From UBA7985 sp002690455 (GTDB lineage Bacteria; Pseudomonadota; Alphaproteobacteria; UBA7985): 64,000 bases of DNA. The position numbers and the translations under genes were made by a program. Where the stretch lies: positions 47,362 to 111,361 of the forward strand of contig CBFIIW010000009.1 of NCBI GenBank assembly GCA_965662775.1. Reading direction: 5' to 3'. The notes under the pieces are model-generated. The model worked only from the letters and a program-made list of their open reading frames with translations. It ran no database searches and had not been told where the DNA came from. Positions 44,268 to 52,273 of the stretch are shown in pieces; within the stretch, counting starts at the first letter, position 1, and the number at the start of each line of letters is the position of its first letter.

Positions 44268-45413
44268 TCAGACGAAGGGCACGCCCACTACCGTGGCTTC
44301 GACCGTGGTGCCATCGGCGACTTCGGCCAAGAGCGCGTTGCCCAGTGCGGATTCCTCAGTCAGCACGCGGGCCAAAGCAATATTTCGCTCCAGCCGTGGG
44401 GACCAGGTGCTGGCGCGTAAGGTGCCAATAACGCTGCCGTCCTTGCGCGTCAAAGCCATGGGCTTGACCGCACCAGGCAAAGGTTCGCTACCCGCCAGAT
44501 GCAGTCCCACGAGTTGCTCTCGCGGGCCTTCTTCCCTGATACGCAGCAGGGCCTGCTTGGCAAGAAAGTCGTGCTCACCGTCGAGGTCGCACCACTTACC
44601 CAAGCGACATTCGAAGGGATTGTTCTGTTCGTCAAAATCAGTCCCCCAGCTGAACAGGCCGCTTTCGATGCGCTCGATCGGGTTCGGTGTGCCCGGGCCC
44701 CAGTTCTCGCCCAATAAGGCTTCACCGGCATTCCACATGATGTCATAGAGTTCACTGCCTCGCGTGCCATCGCAGAGATAGATTTCGAAACCGCCCTGTT
44801 TGGACCAGCCTGAGCGCTGAAGCACCACTGGGATCCCCTGGATTTCGGTCTCGATGAAATAGAAGTACCGGATGTCGCGGATTTCCTCACCAAAAACTGA
44901 GGCAACCACGTCCTCAGCACGCGGGCCTTGAATGGCCAGCGGCGAAACGTCGGGCTCCGTCACTACAACATCCAGTTCCATGGCGTCCGCAAGCCCCATC
45001 GCATAGAGCTTGACGTCGCTGTCAGCGATCGAGAGCCAGATTTTATCCTCGCGCAGTTTGAGCAGGATCGGATCGTTGATTACGCCACCGTCACGGGCCA
45101 GAATCGGGGTATAAAAGCCTTGACCAATCCTGCATTTCGAGACATCGCGGGGCGACATAAGCTGCGCCAGTTTCATGGCGTCTGGGCCTTCGAGCTGGAC
45201 CTGCCGCTCGACGCCGACATCCCAGATCGCTGCGTGGTTCATCAGCAGGTCATATTCCCGCGCTGGATTGCCGTAACTGGTAGCCATTAGCATGTGATTG
45301 TAAATCGAATACATGCAGGCCCCACGTGCCTTGGCACGATCAAAGAAAGGGGAACGGCGGGCGCGGGCGCCCATGGCAATCTCCGGACGATCCGGGTCGC
45401 GTGGGTAAATCAT
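44268..45413 (-). CDS. DmdA-like GcvT-fold protein, probable DMSP demethylase
   Basis: The 381-residue protein is a stand-alone aminomethyltransferase-fold enzyme. Over its length it resembles Ruegeria-type DmdA as I recall it: RRSPFFDRAKARG and YNHMLMATSY near the start, WDVGVERQVQLEGPDAMKL, EPDVSPLAIQGP, EEIRDIRYF, RSGWSKQGGFEIYL (200-213) and NPIERIESGLFSWG. DmdA moves a methyl group from dimethylsulfoniopropionate to tetrahydrofolate, giving methylmercaptopropionate. Some DmdA-like relatives do other folate-linked reactions, so the assignment is probable rather than certain. An AAGGGGAG ribosome site precedes the ATG. Downstream on the same strand is an ABC transporter; divergent is phnX. 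Confidence 0.75.
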   Translation of the reverse strand: MIYPRDPDRPEIAMGARARRSPFFDRAKARGACMYSIYNHMLMATSYGNPAREYDLLMNHAAIWDVGVERQVQLEGPDAMKLAQLMSPRDVSKCRIGQGFYTPILARDGGVINDPILLKLREDKIWLSIADSDVKLYAMGLADAMELDVVVTEPDVSPLAIQGPRAEDVVASVFGEEIRDIRYFYFIETEIQGIPVVLQRSGWSKQGGFEIYLCDGTRGSELYDIMWNAGEALLGENWGPGTPNPIERIESGLFSWGTDFDEQNNPFECRLGKWCDLDGEHDFLAKQALLRIREEGPREQLVGLHLAGSEPLPGAVKPMALTRKDGSVIGTLRASTWSPRLERNIALARVLTEESALGNALLAEVADGTTVEATVVGVPFV

Positions 45414-45659
45414 CAGTTGGGCTCCCCTTGTCTGAGTGGACGGTGTAGACGGCCCATCGCCGCCGCCCCCGACAGCTTTTCTGTTTATAGGGGCTAGCCC
45501 GTGCGCCAGGCTTCAACAATCCAACCCGGCCCGCTCACCCGCCGATTTGCGACACCGCCCCCCGTGACAGTTTGACCGAACTCGCCTAAGCCGGTTGAGA
45601 GTAGCGGTTCGATCCGGAAGGTTTGTGCCTTTGAGGGTCGGGCAAGAAGGAGGATAGCG
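45414..45659. promoter_or_regulatory. Divergent control region between the dmdA-like gene and phnX
   Basis: This 246-base gap serves two divergent genes. Toward the left gene there is a short AT-rich segment (TTTTCTGTTTATAGG near 45477-45492) that could be its -10 region. Toward phnX there is a very strong ribosome site, AAGAAGGAGGATAGC. I see no recognised riboswitch or clear operator. Confidence 0.35.
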
Positions 45660-46436
45660 GTGCGTTATAAGGGAGTAATTTTTGACTGGGCGGGAACGAC
45701 CGTGGACTTCGGCTCCTTTGCGCCAACAGCGGCATTCGTTGAAACCTTCGGCGCCTTTCGGGTTGAAGTCAGTATTGAAGACGCCCGTGCACCCATGGGT
45801 TTGCCTAAGCGTGCCCACATCGAGGCGATGCTGGCGCGTCCGCAGGTAGCGGCTCAATGGCGGGAGATACACGGCGCCCCGCCTACGACAGCAGATGTTG
45901 ATGCCCTGTACGCTGTGTTTGTTCCCAGAAACGAGGGTGTAGCCGCGGGCCACACCGATCTTGTTCCCGGCACAATCGAGACCCTCGCGACACTGAGGGA
46001 GTGGGGACTGAAGATTGGCTCAACCACCGGCTATACCCGCTCGATCATGGCGCACGTGCTCCCCTTGGCGGCCGCGCAGGGATACAGCCCTGACAATCTT
46101 GTGTGTTCGGATGATCTGACCGAAGGCCGTCCGGGTCCGCAAGGGATGTTCCGCTGCTGTACAGACCTCGGTATTGATTCGCCTGAAGCGCTGATAAAGG
46201 TCGATGACACGGTGCCGGGAATCCTTGAAGGCGTGAGTGCCGGGTCGCTCACAGTTGGTGTCGCACTTTCTGGCAACGCGGTTGGCCTGAGCGTAGAAGC
46301 GTTAGCCACTTTGCCCGCCGCCGAGGTCGACTCGCTTCGCCGGAAAGCAGGAAAGATCCTCCTCGATGCTGGGGCCGACCACGTCATCGATACCATCGCC
46401 GACCTGCCAAGTCTGATGGCGAGGCCCGACTTTTGA
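45660..46436 (+). CDS. phnX: Phosphonoacetaldehyde hydrolase
   Basis: The 258-residue HAD-family enzyme has nucleophile motif IFDWAGTTVDFGSFAP and the cap-domain Schiff-base Lys in MGLPKRAHIEAML. The later SDDLTEGRPGPQGMF and KVDDTVPGILEG motifs are also present. It cleaves the C-P bond of phosphonoacetaldehyde to acetaldehyde and phosphate, the second step of 2-aminoethylphosphonate use. The partner aminotransferase PhnW is not adjacent. The start is GTG, with a strong AAGGAGGA ribosome site. The annotation is firm; the pathway is incomplete in this window. Confidence 0.95.
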   Translation: MRYKGVIFDWAGTTVDFGSFAPTAAFVETFGAFRVEVSIEDARAPMGLPKRAHIEAMLARPQVAAQWREIHGAPPTTADVDALYAVFVPRNEGVAAGHTDLVPGTIETLATLREWGLKIGSTTGYTRSIMAHVLPLAAAQGYSPDNLVCSDDLTEGRPGPQGMFRCCTDLGIDSPEALIKVDDTVPGILEGVSAGSLTVGVALSGNAVGLSVEALATLPAAEVDSLRRKAGKILLDAGADHVIDTIADLPSLMARPDF

Positions 46437-46570
46437 ACGGATCGTCCCCTCAGCGGCTAAAACTGTAGCGTTTGGGTCATATTGATGAAGATTGTTATAA
46501 AAAGAAGTCGCGTTTTGCGTGCGCTTTGCCGTAGGTTATCGTCCCAGAAGCCCGGGGCGCAGGAAACCAT

Positions 46571-49408
46571 ATGACTCACCAGCCGAAGATCGAAACATCG
46601 CCCCCTGTTGCGGACGAAATCCGCCAGACCACCTGCTACATGTGTGCCTGTCGTTGCGGTATCAACGTCCACCTGCGCGATGGCGAAGTTTCCTACATCG
46701 AGGGTAATCGAGATCACCCGGTCAACCGCGGCGTCCTGTGCGCTAAGGGCAGTGCCGGGATCATGCAACACAAGTCGCCAGCCCGACTTCGGGCGCCATT
46801 GCTGCGCACCGGTCCCCGCGGTTCCGGACAATTTCGCGAGATAAGCTGGGACGAAGCGCTGGATCTGGCCGTCGAGTGGCTTGCGCCGATCCGCGAAAAG
46901 AACCCGGAGAAGCTTGCCTTCTTCACCGGTCGGGACCAGTCGCAGTCCTTTACCGGTTGGTGGGCACAACAGTTTGGAACCCCCAACTACGCCGCGCATG
47001 GTGGCTTCTGCTCTGTCAATATGGCCGCTGCCGGGATTTATACCATGGGCGGCGCGTTCTGGGAGTTCGGTCAGCCGGACTGGGAGCGCACCAAGATGTT
47101 CATGATTTTCGGCGTGGCAGAAGATCATGATTCCAATCCGATAAAGATGGGATTGGGTCGGCTCAAGGAACGCGGTGCGAAGGTTGTCGGCGTCAATCCC
47201 GTTCGCTCGGGCTATAATGCTATCGCCGATGAATGGGTTGGCATTACCCCTGGCACGGATGGTCTGTTCATCCTTGCCCTGGTGCACGAACTGCTCAAGG
47301 CCGGAAAAATCGATCTGGACTATCTCAGCCGGTATACCAACGCCGGGTATCTGATACAGAGCAACGTGGAGAGCCCGGACTACGGATTATTTCTTCGAGA
47401 CGAGCATGGCGAGCCACTTGTGCTTGACCGGGCCAGTGGCACCACCAAGGCCTGGAACGCCGACGGGGTGCAGCCAGAGTTAGGCAAGACTTGGACCGAT
47501 GCGCAAGGTCAGGCGCACAAGCCGGTGTTTATGCTGCTCGTCGAGCGTTATCTCGACCCTGCGTATGCCCCCGAGGCCGTCTCTCAGCGCACGGGAGTCT
47601 CGGCACAAGACATTCGGCGGCTTGCGGCCGAGCTGGCGCATACCGCTTTTGAGGAAGAGATTGTTATCGACCAGCCCTGGACAGACTTCCGGGGACAGCG
47701 CCATAAAAAGATGATTGGTCGGCCTGTCGCATTCCATGCGATGCGCGGAATCTCGGCGCACTCCAATGGCTTCCAGACTTGCCGTGCCTTGCACCTGCTG
47801 CAGATTCTGCTCGGCTCTGTCGAGGTGCCCGGCGGATTCCGTTTCAAGCCGCCCTATCCAAAGCCAGTAGATGCTCATCCAACCCCGCACGTCGGGGTGA
47901 CGCCTGGCGCGCCACTCAACGGACCGCACCTTGGCTTTGTCCGTGGTCCTGAGCACCTCGCACTCAAAGAAGACGGCAGCCCAGCCCGGATCGACAAGGC
48001 CTTCACCTGGGAAAACCCGATGTCGGCACACGGTCTAATGCACATGGTGGTCTCCAACGCGCACGCTGGTGATCCGTACAAGGTCGACGCGCTTTTCATG
48101 TATATGGCGAACATGGCCTGGAACTCGTCCATGAACACACGCGGTGTCATGGAGATGCTGACTGATAAGGATCCAGAAACCGGCGAGTACGTTATCCCCA
48201 AGCTAATCTACGCTGACAGTTATTCCTCGGAGATGGTGGCTTTCGCCGATCTTGTGCTGCCCGATACAACTTATCTTGAACGTCACGATTGTATCTCGTT
48301 GCTCGACCGTCCCATTTGTGAAGCAGATGCCGTGGCCGATAGCATCCGCTGGCCGGTGGTTGAGCCCGACAGGGACGTCCGCGGCTTCCAGACTGTGTTG
48401 GTTCAGCTGGGTGCGAGGCTGGGCTTGCCCGGTTTTGTCACAGACACGGGAGAGGCAGCATTTACCGACTACGCTGACTATATGGTTAACCACCAGCGGC
48501 GCCCCGGGGTCGGCCCGTTGGCAGGCTGGCGTGGCGAAGACGAGAACGGGGCAGGCCGCGGCGCGCCCAATCCTGCGCAGCTTGATCGCTACATCGAAAA
48601 TGGTGGCTTTTGGATGGAGCATATCCCTGAGGAGGCACTGTACTTCAAACCTTGGAATCAAGCCTATCAGGATTGGGCCGTAGAAAAGGCGTTCTTTGAT
48701 AAGCCCCAGCCCTATGTCTTCTCTTTGTACGTCGAGACCATGGCACGATTTCAGCAGGCCGCGCGCGGACACGGTGAGCGCCAGCCCCCCGAGCACCTGC
48801 GCGAGCGAATCCTGGAGACCCTCGACCCACTTCCATGCTGGTGGGAGCCGCTTGAGGAGCAGGCGGTAAGCCACGATGAATTTCCGCTGCATGCCATAAC
48901 CCAACGCCCTGCAGCCATGTACCATTCCTGGGGTTCGCAGAATGCCTGGCTGCGCCAGATCCACGGCCACAATCCGCTCTATGTCCCTACCGCCGTTTGG
49001 AAGGCGGAGGGCTTTGCTGAAGGCGATTGGGCGCAGGTGACATCGCCGCATGGCGCGATTACTGTACCAGTTGCTCGTATGGACGCGCTCAATCCGCATA
49101 CAGTCTGGACCTGGAACGCCATCGGCAAGCGCAAGGGCGCTTGGGCACTCGATCCGGATGCACCCGAAGCCAAGAAGGGCTTTCTGCTTAACCACTTGAT
49201 CCACGAATTGCTGCCAGCGAAAGGAGACGGCCTGCGTTGGTCGAACTCCGATCCGGTGACGGGGCAAGCCGCCTGGTACGACCTGCGCGTAAGGGTTGAA
49301 AAAACGACCCCACCGGCCGATGCTTCCAGTCTTCCGGATACCGGTGCGCAGACTTCGCCTGTCGGACAGGGACCAACGACTATTCGTTTCGGCCACGAGG
49401 AGGGCTGA
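46571..49408 (+). CDS. soeA: Sulfite dehydrogenase, molybdopterin subunit SoeA-type
   Basis: The 945-residue molybdopterin oxidoreductase binds a [4Fe-4S] cluster through C22, C25, C29 and C57 (CYMCACRCG, then VLCAKG). The molybdopterin domains (for example, FGVAEDHDSNPIKMGLG and VGVNPVRSGYNAIADEWVG) and a C-terminal guanine-dinucleotide domain follow. There is no Tat signal, in keeping with the cytoplasm-facing SoeABC enzymes that oxidise sulfite to sulfate and feed quinones. The sequence and the B-C gene set match SoeA better than formate, arsenite or polysulfide enzymes as I recall them. It could dispose of sulfite from organosulfur breakdown. The ATG follows an extended GC-rich leader. 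Confidence 0.85.
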   Translation: MTHQPKIETSPPVADEIRQTTCYMCACRCGINVHLRDGEVSYIEGNRDHPVNRGVLCAKGSAGIMQHKSPARLRAPLLRTGPRGSGQFREISWDEALDLAVEWLAPIREKNPEKLAFFTGRDQSQSFTGWWAQQFGTPNYAAHGGFCSVNMAAAGIYTMGGAFWEFGQPDWERTKMFMIFGVAEDHDSNPIKMGLGRLKERGAKVVGVNPVRSGYNAIADEWVGITPGTDGLFILALVHELLKAGKIDLDYLSRYTNAGYLIQSNVESPDYGLFLRDEHGEPLVLDRASGTTKAWNADGVQPELGKTWTDAQGQAHKPVFMLLVERYLDPAYAPEAVSQRTGVSAQDIRRLAAELAHTAFEEEIVIDQPWTDFRGQRHKKMIGRPVAFHAMRGISAHSNGFQTCRALHLLQILLGSVEVPGGFRFKPPYPKPVDAHPTPHVGVTPGAPLNGPHLGFVRGPEHLALKEDGSPARIDKAFTWENPMSAHGLMHMVVSNAHAGDPYKVDALFMYMANMAWNSSMNTRGVMEMLTDKDPETGEYVIPKLIYADSYSSEMVAFADLVLPDTTYLERHDCISLLDRPICEADAVADSIRWPVVEPDRDVRGFQTVLVQLGARLGLPGFVTDTGEAAFTDYADYMVNHQRRPGVGPLAGWRGEDENGAGRGAPNPAQLDRYIENGGFWMEHIPEEALYFKPWNQAYQDWAVEKAFFDKPQPYVFSLYVETMARFQQAARGHGERQPPEHLRERILETLDPLPCWWEPLEEQAVSHDEFPLHAITQRPAAMYHSWGSQNAWLRQIHGHNPLYVPTAVWKAEGFAEGDWAQVTSPHGAITVPVARMDALNPHTVWTWNAIGKRKGAWALDPDAPEAKKGFLLNHLIHELLPAKGDGLRWSNSDPVTGQAAWYDLRVRVEKTTPPADASSLPDTGAQTSPVGQGPTTIRFGHEEG

Positions 49409-49412
49409 CGTC

Positions 49413-50216
49413 ATGACCACTTTACCTGCGAGCACAGAAAAGAAGCTGGGTCTGGCTATCGATCTGGATACCTGCGTGGGCTGTCATGCGTGCGTGATTA
49501 GCTGCAAGGAGTGGAACACATCCAACTACGGCGCGCCGCTGTCGGACACGGATGCTTATGGCGCGGATCCGGTGGGTAGCTTTCTCAACCGTGTGCACAC
49601 CTTCGAGGTTACGCCCGAACTGGGGGTAGCGGAAAGGCAGGTCATTGGCGAGACACCCATCGCGCAGGTTGTGCATTTCCCCAAGTCTTGCCTGCACTGT
49701 GAGGACGCGCCCTGTGTGACTGTTTGCCCGACCGGGGCGTCCTACAAGCGCACCGAAGATGGGATCGTACTTGTTAACGAAGACGATTGCATCGGCTGTG
49801 GGCTGTGCGCCTGGGCTTGCCCCTATGGTGCACGGGAAATGGACCCGGTCGAACAGGTGATGAAGAAGTGCACCTTGTGTGTTGATCGGATTTACAATGA
49901 AAATCTGCCCGCAGAAGACCGTGAGCCGGCCTGTGTTCGAACCTGCCCGGCCGGCGCACGGCACTTTGGCGACTTTGCCGACCCGGAAAGCCATGTGTCC
50001 CAATTGGTGGCTGAGCGTGGTGGGATTAGTCTGATGGAAGAGCAGGGGACCCGACCGGTCAACCAGTACTTGCCGCCACGCCAGAAGACACTGGCGAATT
50101 TAGCAGCGCAAAACAGCAGCTTTCAGGGCGGCTGCGGTACGGCGCTCGCGGCGGAAGCCAAGGACGCGCCGGGTTTCTTTGGATGGCTGGACCGTGCTCT
50201 TGACCGGATGGCCTGA
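49413..50216 (+). CDS. soeB: Sulfite dehydrogenase, iron-sulfur subunit SoeB-type
   Basis: This 267-residue ferredoxin-type subunit has four Cys groups: CVGCHACVISC (21-31), CLHCEDAPCVTVCP, CIGCGLCAWACPYGA, and CTLC with CVRTCPAG. This is the usual DmsB/SoeB arrangement for passing electrons from the molybdenum subunit to the membrane anchor. The ATG at 49413 follows ACGAGGAGGGC and lies four bases past the soeA stop; the frame extends far into soeA but that part is not conserved. Clearly one operon with soeA. Confidence 0.88.
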   Translation: MTTLPASTEKKLGLAIDLDTCVGCHACVISCKEWNTSNYGAPLSDTDAYGADPVGSFLNRVHTFEVTPELGVAERQVIGETPIAQVVHFPKSCLHCEDAPCVTVCPTGASYKRTEDGIVLVNEDDCIGCGLCAWACPYGAREMDPVEQVMKKCTLCVDRIYNENLPAEDREPACVRTCPAGARHFGDFADPESHVSQLVAERGGISLMEEQGTRPVNQYLPPRQKTLANLAAQNSSFQGGCGTALAAEAKDAPGFFGWLDRALDRMA

Positions 50217-50482
50217 GCCAGGTCGCACCAAGCTCAGCGGTTTATGCCGGGTCACGCGTGACCCGCTGGGGTTGCCCTACACCTGCCTTCTTGAGCTTAG
50301 CAGGAACGAACATAGCCAAACAAAATGAAGCAAAGCAAAGCTGAGCAAAACTGAAAGCAATGAAACGAACCTTAACCGTGCGTAACTAAGCAGAACTCAG
50401 CAGGACCATAAACGAAAACAGCGTGCCGCTGGCCCATAGCGTCAAAGCGGTCGCAGGCCACCAGAACATAAGTCGAGATACA
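50217..50482. other. A-rich spacer between soeB and soeC
   Basis: soeB and soeC are usually close together, but here 266 bases separate them. From about 50305 to 50420 the plus strand is very poor in T and rich in A, with irregular near-repeats of AAGCAAA and AACTGA (CAAAGCAAAGCTGAGCAAAA). Two related pieces (GCTTAGCAGGAACGAA and ACTAAGCAGAACTCAGCAGG) flank it. I see no reading frame or terminator. Confidence 0.45.
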
Positions 50483-51388
50483 ATGCATCCAGCACCGTCG
50501 ATCATTCTGTTTACCGTTCTCTCCGGTATGGGCTTTGGCTTGTTGATCTGGCTGGGTCTGGGCGTCCCCGAGGTGTCAGGATGGATGGCGTTCGGGGCTT
50601 TTGGTTTAGGCTATGGCCTGGCGTTGGTTGGCCTGATGGCGTCAACGCTGCATTTGGGCCACCCGGAGCGGGCGCTCAAGGCGTTCTCGCAATGGCGGTC
50701 GAGTTGGCTGAGCCGGGAGGCGGTGGCCTCAGTTGCTGCTCTGGTGGTTATGGCACCATTTGCATTTTGGCGTGTGTTTCTGGTTCCCAGCGGTGTGGAA
50801 GGGCTGGAGTGGCTGCGCTGGGTCGGCGCGCTGGGTGGTGTGTTGTCGCTCCTTACTGTTCTTTGCACGTCAATGATCTACGCGCAGCTAAAGACGGTAC
50901 CGCGTTGGAACATGGTTCTGGTGCCTGTCTTGTTTTGTCTGTTTTCGATTGCTGGTGGGGCGGTGGTTTTTGCTCCACTAGCCGGCACGCATTGGAGCAC
51001 AGTGGTCATGCTTTTGGTGCTCACGGCACTGCAGTGGGGGTATTGGCGCCTCGGGGATCGCCGTTTTGCCGCAGCTGGACACAGCATGGAAACGGCAACG
51101 GGGTTGGGTGGGATCGGATCCGTGCGGCTGCTCGAAAGTCCACATTCTGGAACCAACTATCTGCTTCGTGAGATGGCGTTTCAGGTCGGGCGAAAACACC
51201 AGCGTCGGCTCCGGTTGATCGCGAGTGTGATGGTAGGAGTGGTTCCCGTCTTACTGCTTGTTGCTGTGCCGTTCTGGTGGGCGGGGTTGGTGGCGCTGAG
51301 CGTGCATTTGGTCGGGTTGCTGGCCAGCCGCTGGCTCTTCTTCGCCGAGGCGGAGCACGTTGTCGGATTGTACTATGGCAAACGATGA
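50483..51388 (+). CDS. soeC: Sulfite dehydrogenase, membrane anchor SoeC-type (DmsC family)
   Basis: The 301-residue protein has about eight hydrophobic helices, beginning SIILFTVLSGMGFGLLIWLGLG, and the DmsC-family segment TLHLGHPERALKAFSQWRSSWLSREA between helices 2 and 3. It anchors the SoeAB catalytic part to the inner membrane and passes electrons to quinone. I start at the ATG at 50483, which puts the first helix close to the terminus; the frame runs up to 50423. An unusual A-rich spacer precedes it. Confidence 0.85.
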   Translation: MHPAPSIILFTVLSGMGFGLLIWLGLGVPEVSGWMAFGAFGLGYGLALVGLMASTLHLGHPERALKAFSQWRSSWLSREAVASVAALVVMAPFAFWRVFLVPSGVEGLEWLRWVGALGGVLSLLTVLCTSMIYAQLKTVPRWNMVLVPVLFCLFSIAGGAVVFAPLAGTHWSTVVMLLVLTALQWGYWRLGDRRFAAAGHSMETATGLGGIGSVRLLESPHSGTNYLLREMAFQVGRKHQRRLRLIASVMVGVVPVLLLVAVPFWWAGLVALSVHLVGLLASRWLFFAEAEHVVGLYYGKR

Positions 51389-51466
51389 GGCTTCTGGGGC
51401 GAATTATAGCGGAATTTGCGCGCTCTGACCTTGGCCGCTTTGCGGCCTTCGGCCCTCCCACGCGCA

Positions 51467-51511
51467 ATGCGCGTGGGAGATTTGTAAGCCGCGAAGCGGC
51501 GTCAAATCGAG
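51467..51511 (+). repeat. 45-base dispersed repeat, copy 1
   Basis: This segment recurs in reverse orientation at 60039-60083 with one mismatch in 45 bases (T here, G there at position 8), and 37 bases in a row are identical (51475-51511). The core GCCGCGAAGCGGC at 51488-51500 is a perfect palindrome with a GAA loop. Both copies are intergenic, which fits a REP/BIME-like element. Confidence 0.8.
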
Positions 51512-51707
51512 CGCGCTATTTGATCGCCCTGGTGCGAGACTGAGCTTCGCGTGCCAGAATCCACCTTGCAAATTTTCGCTGCTGAAGTGGCAAGCCTGGT
51601 TTGAAGCAGTGAGGGGCTATTGCGCGGACAGCCGCTGAAGACGGCGAAGCCTTCGAAGGGGCAGTCCGCCACCATTAATCCTGTCTGTGTAAAATTGGTG
51701 GCGCCGA

Positions 51708-51743
51708 CTTGTCCCCGACCGCGCTTCGCGCGGCGGGGACAAG
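51708..51743. repeat. Long perfect hairpin
   Basis: CTTGTCCCCG at 51708-51717 pairs with CGGGGACAAG at 51734-51743. Inside, CCGCGC pairs with GCGCGG around a TTC loop, giving a 16-bp stem with a single bulged A. No T-run follows, so it is not a standard terminator. It probably belongs to the palindrome cluster. Confidence 0.75.
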
Positions 51744-51959
51744 CGTCGCGCAACCCTTCTCCGCAATCAGGATCATGCCTCTTACCTCCTCTTTGCTCCT
51801 ATTTTTTGCTTACCCTTTGCTGCCCTTTGGTAACCTGACAACAGGCATCGAACCGTTTCACAGCCCACACAGACGCGCTCTGCCGCGCAAAATAACCACT
51901 TGTCCCAAAACCCACTGACGCGGCAGAAAGAAAGCCGATTAGTTTTTAGGAGAGAGAGA

Positions 51960-52250
51960 ATGCCTAAGTGCTACTGGGTCGCAAACGTCGAGGTCACGGA
52001 CGCAGAGGTTTACGGCAACTACGCCAGCGTCGCAAAGGAAGCCATTGAGAGCCATGGAGGGCGTTTCCTTGCCCGTGGTGGTCGCCATGTGCAACTTGAA
52101 GGACGTGATCGATCTCGCAACGTGGTGGTTGAGTTTCCGTCGCTGGAGGTCGCTCAGGCCTGCTACAATTCGGATCTTTACCAAAAGGCTGTCGGGTTCT
52201 CATCGCAATCGTCCATCCGCGACGTTGTTCTCGTCGAGGCCGTCGACTAA
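51960..52250 (+). CDS. DUF1330 family protein
   Basis: The 96-residue protein is a small ferredoxin-like alpha/beta domain. It starts PKCYWVANVEVTDAEVYGNY and has GGRFLARGG and VVVEFPSLEVAQACYNS, the DUF1330 pattern. The function is unknown; structures in the family are dimeric alpha/beta barrels. The ATG at 51960 follows AGGAGAGAGAGA. An EamA exporter starts 23 bases after its stop, so the two are probably co-transcribed. Confidence 0.88.
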   Translation: MPKCYWVANVEVTDAEVYGNYASVAKEAIESHGGRFLARGGRHVQLEGRDRSRNVVVEFPSLEVAQACYNSDLYQKAVGFSSQSSIRDVVLVEAVD

Positions 52251-52273
52251 GACGTCGGCCTGGTACCTGGCCG

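Larger units (their letters stand above)
51389..51959. repeat. Palindrome cluster downstream of soeC
   Basis: This 571-base gap has no convincing gene. It holds a series of GC-rich stem-loops. At 51431-51454 there is a GGCCGC/GCGGCC arrangement. A perfect 11-bp stem lies at 51455-51479, a dispersed 45-base repeat at 51467-51511, and a long hairpin at 51708-51743. The last 100 bases before the DUF1330 gene are AT-rich and promoter-like. This looks like a cluster of REP-type elements. Confidence 0.6.

Noticed and set aside
48203..49435. 410-codon frame on the minus strand inside soeA
   Set aside because: It is a shadow of the high-GC soeA gene; the plus-strand protein has clear molybdopterin and iron-sulfur motifs.
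46571..51388. Formate dehydrogenase, arsenite oxidase or polysulfide reductase for the molybdoenzyme operon
   Set aside because: There is no Tat signal and no selenocysteine site, and the SoeA-like signature with a DmsC-type anchor fits sulfite dehydrogenase better.
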